The position numbers and the translations under genes are program-made. Source: Polaribacter aquimarinus (GTDB lineage: Bacteria; Bacteroidota; Bacteroidia; Flavobacteriales; Flavobacteriaceae). From it: DNA of 64,000 bases. This document shows, in pieces, positions 47,696 to 56,286 of this stretch. Position 1 is the first letter of the stretch; every line of letters starts with the position of its first letter. Location of the stretch: NCBI RefSeq assembly GCF_003129485.1, contig NZ_QFFG01000001.1:496001-560000 (forward strand), in the 5' to 3' direction. The notes under the pieces are model-generated. The model was not told where the DNA came from, made no database searches, and was given only the letters and a program-made list of their open reading frames with translations.

Positions 47696-49282
47696 TTAAT
47701 CTTTTATAACTTTACTTTTCCACCAATTTTCATTGGGTTTAAAATCTTTAGAAAGAACATTTAATCTATTTTTTTCGAGAGATTGCAGCTTTTTAGTTTT
47801 AATACTATTCAGTCGTAATTTTTGCTTATTCGCATCATATAACAAATCTTTCTTTGGATATTTAGCATGAACACTTTCTAACCATATCATTAATTGATTA
47901 CTCATTTCTTTCACAATTTCAGGGTATTCATCAACTACATTTAATTCATCTTTTTCTGTTGATGGCAACTTAAATAATTCTTCTCGATCATCTTCCCAAT
48001 AATGAATTAATTTCCAACCATTTTGTTGAATAATTGAAGATGGCTCACCACCTTGATTACCATAATGTGGATAATGCCAATACAATGGCCTATCAATATT
48101 TATTTCTCTTCCTTCTAAAATAGGTTTTAAACTAATACCATCTTTATGTTGGTTTTCTAAAAAAGGTATATTAGCTAAATCTAATAAAGTTGGATAAAAA
48201 TCTGCGTGAGTAACAGGAAAATTAGAAGTTTTACCATTTGTTTTTAACCAAGGCACTTTAATAAAGTAAGGCTCTTTAATTCCACCTTCCCACTGATAAC
48301 CTTTTCCTCCCCGTAATGGTAAATTACTGGTAGCGTAATTATCTCCAGAAGCTACACCACCGTTATCTGAAGTAAAAACAACAATCGTATTTTTATCTAA
48401 CCCACTATCTTTTAACGCTTTCATTACAATTCCAACAGCAGTATCCATAGTTTCAACTAATCCTCCATAAATTGGATTATCTTGAACTTGACGAATAGGT
48501 AAGATACGCTCCATAATGTAACCCGAATCAGCGACTCCCATATGTTCTGCTTTTTCTCTATATTTTCTCCATTTTATTTCTGTAGTTTGAATAGGAGCAT
48601 GTACCGCATAAAATGATAGGAAAGCAAAAAAAGGTTTCTTTTTATTCTTTGTGATAAAGTTTGTAGTTTCTTCTGCTAATCGAATTGTTAAATTTTCTCC
48701 TCTTTTCTTGTTTTTCAGTTTCGGATTATTCCAAGGGCTAAAAAAACCTCCTGCTGGCCCCCCTCTATGAAAACCTCCTTTGTTTATTTCAAAGCCATGG
48801 TCTTCGGGATAAGAACCTTTATCTCCCAAATGCCATTTTCCTGCAAAAAAAGTAGCGTATCCTTTATCTTGAAAAGCCTCAGCAATAGTTATATCTTGTT
48901 TAGGCAGAGAACGAACATAATCTGCAGGCAATAGTTTATCATATCTATTTCTTGCTCTCCAATCTTCATCAACTTTTGCACCTATCCAATCTGTAATTCC
49001 ATGACGAGCAGTAAATTTACCTGTTAAAATACTTGCTCTAGAAGGACTACAAACCCTACTTGCAGCATAACCGTTTTTAAACCAAACTGAACGCTTTACA
49101 AGTTTATCTATATTTGGGGTTTCATAAAACTTACTTCCTGTAAATCCTAAATCATGATAACCTAAATCATCTACAAGTACAAAAAGGATATTTGGTGTTT
49201 TATGCTTCTTTATTTCTTCCTTTTTGCAATTAAAAAGAATAGTAATTGATATTAATAAAAAGCATTTATAAACTCTAGACAA
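47696..49282 (-). CDS. S1-family sulfatase lipoprotein, arylsulfatase-A-like
   Basis: The frame is open to 49366, but that would overlap the upstream gene by 68 nt with no signal peptide. TTG 49282, 17 nt after the upstream stop, gives MSRVYKCFLLISITILFNC (lipobox Cys19) and 528 residues. Sulfatase motifs are LVDDLGYHDLGFTG, the formylglycine site C78-S-P-S-R, FFAGKWHLGD and FTSDNGGVASGDN. This is the common arylsulfatase-A-like form. It is co-transcribed with the CBM-like T9SS protein upstream and so belongs to PUL promoter site 11. The target sulfate ester is unknown. Confidence 0.87.
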   Translation of the reverse strand: MSRVYKCFLLISITILFNCKKEEIKKHKTPNILFVLVDDLGYHDLGFTGSKFYETPNIDKLVKRSVWFKNGYAASRVCSPSRASILTGKFTARHGITDWIGAKVDEDWRARNRYDKLLPADYVRSLPKQDITIAEAFQDKGYATFFAGKWHLGDKGSYPEDHGFEINKGGFHRGGPAGGFFSPWNNPKLKNKKRGENLTIRLAEETTNFITKNKKKPFFAFLSFYAVHAPIQTTEIKWRKYREKAEHMGVADSGYIMERILPIRQVQDNPIYGGLVETMDTAVGIVMKALKDSGLDKNTIVVFTSDNGGVASGDNYATSNLPLRGGKGYQWEGGIKEPYFIKVPWLKTNGKTSNFPVTHADFYPTLLDLANIPFLENQHKDGISLKPILEGREINIDRPLYWHYPHYGNQGGEPSSIIQQNGWKLIHYWEDDREELFKLPSTEKDELNVVDEYPEIVKEMSNQLMIWLESVHAKYPKKDLLYDANKQKLRLNSIKTKKLQSLEKNRLNVLSKDFKPNENWWKSKVIKD

Positions 49283-49298
49283 CTTAACTTTTAATACA

Positions 49299-50243
49299 TT
49301 ATAATTTAACAACTTTCTTGATAAAATGATTGTTTTTGTCATCATTAGAAATAAAGTAAACACCATTTTTTAAGTCGCTAATATCTATTGTTTCAATAGA
49401 TTTTTCACTTTTAAATTTTCTAACAACAGCTCCATATATATTAGAGATTGTTAAGTTAGAATTTAAAGGAAGATTTTTTATTTGAATTTTACCTTTTGTT
49501 GGATTTGGGTAAATTTTTAATTCATTTTTATTTAAATCATTTGTTGATAATGAAGCATCATAACAAGTAGATTCAGGATTATTTAAATTAAAAGCAGTAC
49601 TGTCTGAAATACCGTTTTTTCTAAGCACCATTTTATCTATAAACAAATACGATGATCTTGCGTCTACTGTAATCGTATATTCTTTTGCTTCATTAAAAGT
49701 AACAAAAACTCTATGGGCAACATGGTCATTTGTATTGGTTACAAACCCCCAATCTAATCGATTACCAAATGCTTTGATAAAGTTTTGAGTAGAGCTACCT
49801 GCTGCACAAGTTAAATTTTCACTTGAGTTACAAAATGGTTTCGGGTATACTTTTGCGCCGTCTTTTATACCATAAAAATCTTCACCATCAACCTTTAACC
49901 AAGCATCATTATGCTCTCCTTTACTAGTACCTTTTCCTACTCTCATCCTCCATGCAAATCGATATGTTCCTGGATTGTTTATTTTTATTTTATAGACAAT
50001 AGGTGCTCCAGAAAGTGCATTAAAAGATTCTGCTCCTGTCCAATGTAAATATGTTATCTCTTCTCCACTTACTGTTTCTGAAGCAATTTTCCATCTGCTA
50101 TCGTTAATAATTCCAGACTCCATTTCAATGGTTATAATTCCATTTTTTTCCTCAAAAGGTAATACCCCATTACAAGTAGCTGTTTGAGCATACAATTGTA
50201 TTGTCACAATTGAAAATATAAAAAGTAGAATGTTATTTTTCAT
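49299..50243 (-). CDS. Secreted CBM-like beta-sandwich protein with T9SS domain
   Basis: The protein has 314 residues with a signal peptide (LLFIFSIVTIQLYAQ). Residues 25-215 look like a CBM6/35-type beta-sandwich (GIITIEMESG, YKIKINNPGTYRFAWRMRVG, DAWLKVDGEDFYG, YLFIDKMVLRK). The C-terminus is a T9SS sorting domain (IYPNPTKGKIQIKNLPLNS to KKVVKL). No catalytic motif is seen, so it is probably a secreted or surface carbohydrate-binding protein. It is first in a two-gene unit with a sulfatase. Assignment to a given CBM family is uncertain. Confidence 0.75.
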   Translation of the reverse strand: MKNNILLFIFSIVTIQLYAQTATCNGVLPFEEKNGIITIEMESGIINDSRWKIASETVSGEEITYLHWTGAESFNALSGAPIVYKIKINNPGTYRFAWRMRVGKGTSKGEHNDAWLKVDGEDFYGIKDGAKVYPKPFCNSSENLTCAAGSSTQNFIKAFGNRLDWGFVTNTNDHVAHRVFVTFNEAKEYTITVDARSSYLFIDKMVLRKNGISDSTAFNLNNPESTCYDASLSTNDLNKNELKIYPNPTKGKIQIKNLPLNSNLTISNIYGAVVRKFKSEKSIETIDISDLKNGVYFISNDDKNNHFIKKVVKL

Positions 50244-50268
50244 AAAAAGATTTTTAAAATGATTTGTT

Positions 50269-50315
50269 CAAAATTAATTCACAAAAGTGTTTAAAGTGTC
50301 CTGTGGTATATTGAT
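50269..50315 (-). promoter_or_regulatory. PUL promoter site 11 (CBM-like protein/sulfatase)
   Basis: Coding-strand CAA-N7-CAGGAC is followed by the perfect box TAATTTTG (50276-50269), starting at the 27-nt offset. It lies in the short gap after the GH78 gene stop at 50317. Confidence 0.85.
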
Positions 50316-50316
50316 T

Positions 50317-53184
50317 TTATTTTGAGGTTCTTTGGTACTGAATTTCATATTTTCCTGAACCCAAAATTACATTTGACATTCCTTCAATTTTTACTTTATT
50401 TTTTTCTTTATAATCAACAAAAGACACTCTATTTATCTTTAAAGATTCATATTCTTTTTTATCTAATATAATTTTAGCTGTTGTGTTAAACGGCACTTCA
50501 ACATTCATCGTTAGTGTATTATTTTTTGAACTCCAATTATTCTTAACATTTCCGTAAGGCGTAGGAACACTAACACTAGTGCTAGTAATTTTATTTGGAA
50601 ACTCAGGGTTTACAATAATTTGTCTAAATCCTACTTTTTCTGTTGACGATTTTATTCCTCCTAAAGATTCATAAAAATAGGTTGCAAAACCACTATGCAT
50701 TGGGTGATTTAACGAATTTGTTGGTCCTTCCATTTCTTCCCAAACAAATTGACGCTCTGGCCATGTTGTAAAACCAGAGTTCATCACATACGTCTGACTA
50801 GGAAATTCTGGTGTTGTTAAGATTTCATGTGCTAAATCTCCTTTTCCGTTTTCTGTTAACACGGTATAGATATATCTATTTCCATGAATTCCAGTTGAAT
50901 GATGGCCTCCTTTTACGGCAACAATATCATAGGCTAAACCATTTACCACATTTTCTATTTCATTTTCTGGCACAATACCAAATTGTAATGCTTGTACAGT
51001 TGCTGTTTGACTCTGATACCATTTGTAGCTGGTATTAGGAATCGAAACTAAAAACTCTTTATTAAATGCTTTTTTTAAGGCTTCTTTTTCTTGTTTTATA
51101 TAGGTTTCATAGCTAGCATCGTTATTCATTTTAGCAAATCTTTCCATAATACCTAACACGTCATAGAAATAAGCATTTGCAGAAATAATTGGGTCACATT
51201 CCATAGCTTTCGGATTTTTACGTCTGTCCCATCTTGGTGGACACCAATCTCCCATACCATCTTGCATAATTCCATTTTCTCCTTTGTAGTTCAAATAGAA
51301 ATCTGTTAACCCTTTCATAGGTTCGTAGTAGTCTTTTACAATAGTTTCATCTCCATAAAACTTATAGTTATACCAAGGCAAATACATGGTAGCTACTCCC
51401 CAATCTATTTTTGCATAGGTAGATGTACGTTTTCCTGGAGCAATCATAGTTGGTACTAACCATTTTTTTTCTGGATTATTATGTCCTTTAGTAGGTCGCA
51501 TCTGTGTTTTGATGTCTTCCATATATTTTTTATAGAAATCATACATATCATAATTGTACAACGCATACTCACAGAAAGCATGTGCATCTCCTAACCAACC
51601 ACATTTTTCTCTATGTGGGCAATCTTCTGGAATTCCATGTACATTATCTACAATAGTCCATTTACTAATGCTATGCATTTTATTTAACAATTCATCCGAA
51701 GAGGTAAAATTTCCAGTTTCTTGAATATCTGTAGCCACCAAAACAGCTTTAATCATGTCTGCATCTGGTTTTCTAGAAATACCTGTAATTTTAGCGTATC
51801 TAAATCCATGATAACTAAATTTAGGTTCCCAAGATTCTAAATCATCTCCTTTACAAATGTACTTGTATATTTGAGCCATTCCGTTTGCTCCACCTCCTGT
51901 AGATCCTTTAAAAATATCTTTTCCATTTGTTAACAAGGCTTCTGTAGTAACAACTTCTATTAATTGCCCTTCTTTTTCTTTAACATTTAGTTTTACCCAA
52001 CCCGCAATATTTTGACCAAAATCTACAATCCAGTTACCATCTGACCCTTTAAAAACTTTTTGCGGTTCAAACTCTTTTAATTTTTTAATTGGTGGAATTT
52101 GACTTGCACTTATTTTTTTAACATTAGGTGATGTTACTTTTGCATTACCCCATTTTGCATCATCATAGCCAACAGTATTCCAGTTACCCAATTCATAACG
52201 TGCATCGTATGTATCACCTCCGTAAATATTATTAAAAACAATTGGTCCTGTAGCTTCTTTCCAGTTTTCATCTGTATAAAAATCTGCTGATGTACCATCT
52301 GAGTAATTTAATTTTACCAAACAACGCACTGTTGGTTTCCCGTAAGAAACTCCTTTTTTATTCGATTCTGGATCTCTACTCCAAGAAATATTTTGTCCGT
52401 AAAATCCGTTTCCTAATATAATTCCGAAAGCATTTTTCCCAGATTTTAATTGTTCTGTAATATCATAATTTACATAATATGCTTGCTTATCGTAGTTAGA
52501 CGGTGCTGGGTCTAAGACATGATCACCCACCTTATCTCCATTTAAATACAACTCGTAATACCCTAAACCACAAATATAAACTTGTGCATTTTCTACTTCT
52601 TTATCAAGCTCTAATTCATTTCTAAAATAACTAGCAGCAAAACCGTTTACTGCCTTTGACTCTTTCATATTACCTCTTTTATACCCTCTAAAACGATGCT
52701 CAGAAGTTCTCGTATCTTTATTTAAAGTAATCCATTTGGAATTTGCCCAGTTTTTAGAATTCATTAAACCCATTGTAAATTCTTGAACATCTGACCAGTT
52801 CGAAGATGAACCTTTTTCATCCCAAATTTTTACTTTCCAAAAATACGTTTGTAAAGCTTCTAAATCTTTTCCTTGATATTTAACAAATGTAGATTTGTTA
52901 CTTGCTACTTTATCAGAATTCCAAATATCAGCATCGCTATCATTTAATTTTTCTTTAGATGATGCTACTAAAATATGAAAAGCAGATTGTGACTTATTGT
53001 ATTCTTCTACATTTATAACCCAAGAAAACAAAGGCTGTTTACTTTCTATTGCTGAAGGGTTATGCTTTGTGTTTACTGATAAATTCTCAAAAGACATTGG
53101 TGTTTTTGAGATATAAACCTGTTTACAGGATACACAGAAAATAGCTAAAAGAACTATTGAAAAAAGAGATTGTTTGTTGATCAT
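50317..53184 (-). CDS. GH78-type alpha-L-rhamnosidase lipoprotein, DCPxREK variant
   Basis: This is a 955-residue lipoprotein (IFCVSC, Cys20). It has an Fn3-like N-domain (QSAFHILVASSKEKLND), jelly rolls (GLGYYELYLNGDKVGDHVLD), a GH78 barrel with D521-C-P-H-R-E-K and TTWPERQFVWEEMEG, and a C-terminal beta-sandwich. It shares the DCPxREK variant with the GH78 at 26578, and the motif falls at the same residue number, so these two form a second GH78 pair apart from the DCPQRDER pair. It should act on alpha-L-rhamnosides; linkage and acceptor are not predictable. It is monocistronic with PUL promoter site 12. Confidence 0.9.
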   Translation of the reverse strand: MINKQSLFSIVLLAIFCVSCKQVYISKTPMSFENLSVNTKHNPSAIESKQPLFSWVINVEEYNKSQSAFHILVASSKEKLNDSDADIWNSDKVASNKSTFVKYQGKDLEALQTYFWKVKIWDEKGSSSNWSDVQEFTMGLMNSKNWANSKWITLNKDTRTSEHRFRGYKRGNMKESKAVNGFAASYFRNELELDKEVENAQVYICGLGYYELYLNGDKVGDHVLDPAPSNYDKQAYYVNYDITEQLKSGKNAFGIILGNGFYGQNISWSRDPESNKKGVSYGKPTVRCLVKLNYSDGTSADFYTDENWKEATGPIVFNNIYGGDTYDARYELGNWNTVGYDDAKWGNAKVTSPNVKKISASQIPPIKKLKEFEPQKVFKGSDGNWIVDFGQNIAGWVKLNVKEKEGQLIEVVTTEALLTNGKDIFKGSTGGGANGMAQIYKYICKGDDLESWEPKFSYHGFRYAKITGISRKPDADMIKAVLVATDIQETGNFTSSDELLNKMHSISKWTIVDNVHGIPEDCPHREKCGWLGDAHAFCEYALYNYDMYDFYKKYMEDIKTQMRPTKGHNNPEKKWLVPTMIAPGKRTSTYAKIDWGVATMYLPWYNYKFYGDETIVKDYYEPMKGLTDFYLNYKGENGIMQDGMGDWCPPRWDRRKNPKAMECDPIISANAYFYDVLGIMERFAKMNNDASYETYIKQEKEALKKAFNKEFLVSIPNTSYKWYQSQTATVQALQFGIVPENEIENVVNGLAYDIVAVKGGHHSTGIHGNRYIYTVLTENGKGDLAHEILTTPEFPSQTYVMNSGFTTWPERQFVWEEMEGPTNSLNHPMHSGFATYFYESLGGIKSSTEKVGFRQIIVNPEFPNKITSTSVSVPTPYGNVKNNWSSKNNTLTMNVEVPFNTTAKIILDKKEYESLKINRVSFVDYKEKNKVKIEGMSNVILGSGKYEIQYQRTSK

Positions 53185-53231
53185 TAGATAAATCTTAAAT
53201 TTATTTATTTTGTTATGATTCTATGAAAAAA

Positions 53232-53278
53232 TAAAATTATTTGAATTTATTTAAATCGTTGTCCTGTACAGTCATGTT
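53232..53278 (-). promoter_or_regulatory. PUL promoter site 12 (GH78 50317-53184)
   Basis: Coding-strand CATGACTGTACAGGAC carries the full pattern. The -7 box TAATTTTA (53239-53232) starts at the fixed 27-nt offset. Confidence 0.85.
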
Positions 53279-53296
53279 ACTAATTTTAATTGAATA

Positions 53297-56149
53297 TTAA
53301 TATCTAACTAATATAACAGGCCCTTCCATTCCTGTAGAAACTTTGTCTTTATAATTTCTAGTCCATCTGTTTGTTAATGGATTATCTAGAGATTTGCAAT
53401 AATTAGCTAACACAGTAGTGTATTTAATTTCTAATTTATTTTCTCCTTGTTCTAAATAATCTGCAATAGCATAAACCGCTTCTCCATACCAACGTTTGCC
53501 TACTTTTTTTCCATTTACATATAATTCTGTAACTCCTCCGTTTACATTTCCTAAATCTAAATGTGTATAATTAACGTTGTTATTTAAAGTAATTTTATAA
53601 CTGATTTCTCCACCAAATGAACTCTGGTTTTTATCCTCAGATTTACTAAAATCAATCAATTCATTCATTTGCCAAGTAAGTATTTTGCCATCTACTCTTT
53701 TTCCTGTAACATTCCAAATTCCAGTAATTGCTTTAGATTTTTCAACTTTAGTTGGATTCATCATCGGAGTTTCTATTGGTTTTTCATTTTCAAAAACCAA
53801 CAATAAAGACTCTAATGGTTTAAGTGAAATAGATAATTCATTGGTGTTTTTAGCATAATAGAATGGTTTTCTTTCTCCTGTTTCTGGGTTCCACACATAA
53901 GGATATTTATGATTTACAGGAAATTTAGCATTAAAGTTTGCACTGGTAAACCTATGTACATTTGTAAAAAAATATAGGTCTTTATCTTTAGTATATTGAT
54001 GAATTTGATATACTTTTTTAGTAGGATTATCGATAATTACATCTGGAGTAACTTCAGATTTTTTAAGCAAGTTCTCTGTCCAAGTATATAATTGCGCTAA
54101 CGAATTTGGTTGTTTTATTTGAATGATAGAGTTCGGTTTCTCTGCCAAAATCTTCTCTATAATTTCTTTTACACGGCTGTCATTCTTATCAAAATCTTTA
54201 AAATGTAATGACTGTTTAGGCAATTTATCTATTACCACAACTTTACCTCCAGAGTCAACAAATTTTTGAATTGAAAGAGCTGTTTCTGGATGAATAGATT
54301 TTAGACTAGCCAAAATCAACAATTTATAGCTCATATTTCCAAAAGAGATTTCACCATTTTCTATGGTTGCTTCTGTTAAAACTTTTTGATTGATATATTC
54401 GCAAGAATACCCTAACTGACTAATGGGTTCCCACATTTTATATAAATACTTTGGTTCTAAATGGAAAGGTGCTCTTGCCAAACCTTTGTCTCCCCATAAA
54501 TCGGCAGTAGGTCCAAGAATAGCTATAGATTTATCGGCTTGAGAATTTTGAAATACCGCTGATAATCTTGCATTGTAATCTACCCAATTATATAGATGTT
54601 TCCACCAGGTATTTTGCTCACTAAAATAAGCTCCATAACGTATCCAACCTGGAAATGGCTCTTCTTTTGGAGAATAATTGTAACCGTGTAAAATAGAATG
54701 ATTGATACCTGTGATAAAATTCATATCATCATGTTGCTTAATTTCTTCTAGAGTAGTTTTAAAAACACCTCTTGTATTGGTCATAACCTCAGAACTTACA
54801 ATTTTTTTATTTGTTAAATGACCTCCAGCAGAAGCATACATATTCCAAGTCATATACCCATGACTTTGATTCCATTGCCATAAAGAATCTTTCATTGCCG
54901 CAGAATAAATCCAATTGTTACTTTCTGGAATGTCTGGTATCATATACCCATCTAACATACCCATTAAAAATGGCGTCCCATAAGCTTGGTATCTACAAAG
55001 TACTCCGTTTGCTTCACAAAAATCTTTATATGTTTTTGTAAAATTTTCTAAAAACACTTCTACCAATAGTTTATTGTAATCATATCGAACTCTTTTTAAT
55101 TTATTTTTAAAGTCTACTGAAAAGTTCTTTGAATAGTGATCATCAGCATAATTACCTGTTGAAGCATAAAAAATAAAAGGCATCCATTGTGCCAATTTAT
55201 AACCATAGGTTTTAAAAAAAATTGACTGAAAACCATCTGTCCAATTTGCGCCAGAAACCTCAATACTATCACAAAAAATAGCTCTAATTAATTGATTTAA
55301 TGGAATACCAGAACGCTCCGATATTTTCTTTAACCTATTTAAATACGCTAAAGTCATTTCTTTTTTATAATGATCCATAACAGGACCTGCCCCTCCTGGA
55401 GCACCCAAAGTAACATCTCTAAAATTTTGCTGAATTAGCGAATAGCTTAAATAATATTCTCCTGAGTTTTCAATTATATAGTTTAGTTTCCTATTCTTAT
55501 CTAAATGATCTAAAAGATTTATTACTTGATCTTTATCATTACAATTTTTAGGAATCAAAGCAAGACCAGCTAACCTATAAGTTGTTCTTTTACTTACATG
55601 CCTTTGAGCTCTAGTTTTTCCAAACTTTTTTTTATATAAACTAATTAAATGCTCTTCATCAACTTTAATAATATCCTTAGAACGATACTCAATGTAGTCT
55701 GACACCATTCGCTGACTCGTTTCTTCATCTTTTAAAAACTCTCCTCCAAATGGCCAACCTGTTCCAGCAATGATATCTGTAATCATACCCAAATCCTTGG
55801 CTTTTTTTGCAGCATGAACTACCATATCAACCCATTCATCACTCATCCAAACCAAAGATTTTTCGCTTTTATTAAAAGCCATTGGCATAGCAATTGGGTT
55901 TATTTCTACTCCACCGAAACCAACATTTTTAAGAGATTCTAATTGTCTATCAATCTCTACAGATTTAATTTTATTACCATTCCACCACCAACGCACAAAT
56001 GGCCTAGCTTCTGCAGGAGGGTTTTGAAATTTGCTGAATAAATCTTGAGGTGCCGTTTTCTCAGTAAATTTATTATCACAGGATAGTAAAAAAAGTGATA
56101 TTATAAATAAAACAACACTAGTTGTTTTTAATAAGTTAAGCAGCCTCAT
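53297..56149 (-). CDS. GH106-like alpha-L-rhamnosidase lipoprotein
   Basis: This is a 950-residue lipoprotein (LFLLSC, Cys24). The N-terminal FQNPPAEARPFVRWWWNGNKI and GFGGVEINPIAMPM are typical of the GH106 barrel. SIEVSGANWTDGF and FITGINHSILHGYNYSP supply candidate acidic and aromatic active-site parts. A C-terminal jelly roll (VTELYVNGKKVGKRW) ends the protein, as in other GH106 enzymes. It should remove alpha-L-rhamnose, adding a fifth rhamnosidase by a different fold. It is the last PUL gene on the right and has its own promoter site. Catalytic residues were not aligned individually. Confidence 0.87.
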   Translation of the reverse strand: MRLLNLLKTTSVVLFIISLFLLSCDNKFTEKTAPQDLFSKFQNPPAEARPFVRWWWNGNKIKSVEIDRQLESLKNVGFGGVEINPIAMPMAFNKSEKSLVWMSDEWVDMVVHAAKKAKDLGMITDIIAGTGWPFGGEFLKDEETSQRMVSDYIEYRSKDIIKVDEEHLISLYKKKFGKTRAQRHVSKRTTYRLAGLALIPKNCNDKDQVINLLDHLDKNRKLNYIIENSGEYYLSYSLIQQNFRDVTLGAPGGAGPVMDHYKKEMTLAYLNRLKKISERSGIPLNQLIRAIFCDSIEVSGANWTDGFQSIFFKTYGYKLAQWMPFIFYASTGNYADDHYSKNFSVDFKNKLKRVRYDYNKLLVEVFLENFTKTYKDFCEANGVLCRYQAYGTPFLMGMLDGYMIPDIPESNNWIYSAAMKDSLWQWNQSHGYMTWNMYASAGGHLTNKKIVSSEVMTNTRGVFKTTLEEIKQHDDMNFITGINHSILHGYNYSPKEEPFPGWIRYGAYFSEQNTWWKHLYNWVDYNARLSAVFQNSQADKSIAILGPTADLWGDKGLARAPFHLEPKYLYKMWEPISQLGYSCEYINQKVLTEATIENGEISFGNMSYKLLILASLKSIHPETALSIQKFVDSGGKVVVIDKLPKQSLHFKDFDKNDSRVKEIIEKILAEKPNSIIQIKQPNSLAQLYTWTENLLKKSEVTPDVIIDNPTKKVYQIHQYTKDKDLYFFTNVHRFTSANFNAKFPVNHKYPYVWNPETGERKPFYYAKNTNELSISLKPLESLLLVFENEKPIETPMMNPTKVEKSKAITGIWNVTGKRVDGKILTWQMNELIDFSKSEDKNQSSFGGEISYKITLNNNVNYTHLDLGNVNGGVTELYVNGKKVGKRWYGEAVYAIADYLEQGENKLEIKYTTVLANYCKSLDNPLTNRWTRNYKDKVSTGMEGPVILVRY

Positions 56150-56209
56150 AAATAAAAGATTTTAGTTTAAAAACTAACCTTTAAGAATTAGTTTCTACTT
56201 AAAACAGAT

Positions 56210-56256
56210 GAAATTTATAGCCTTTAAATATGAAAAACGTCCTGTACTATCATGTG
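56210..56256 (-). promoter_or_regulatory. PUL promoter site 13 (GH106-like gene)
   Basis: Coding-strand CATGATAGTACAGGAC is followed by TAAATTTC (56217-56210) at the fixed 27-nt offset. It marks the right boundary of the PUL. Confidence 0.8.
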
Positions 56257-56286
56257 CTTTTAAAATATAACTTTAACTATTTCATG

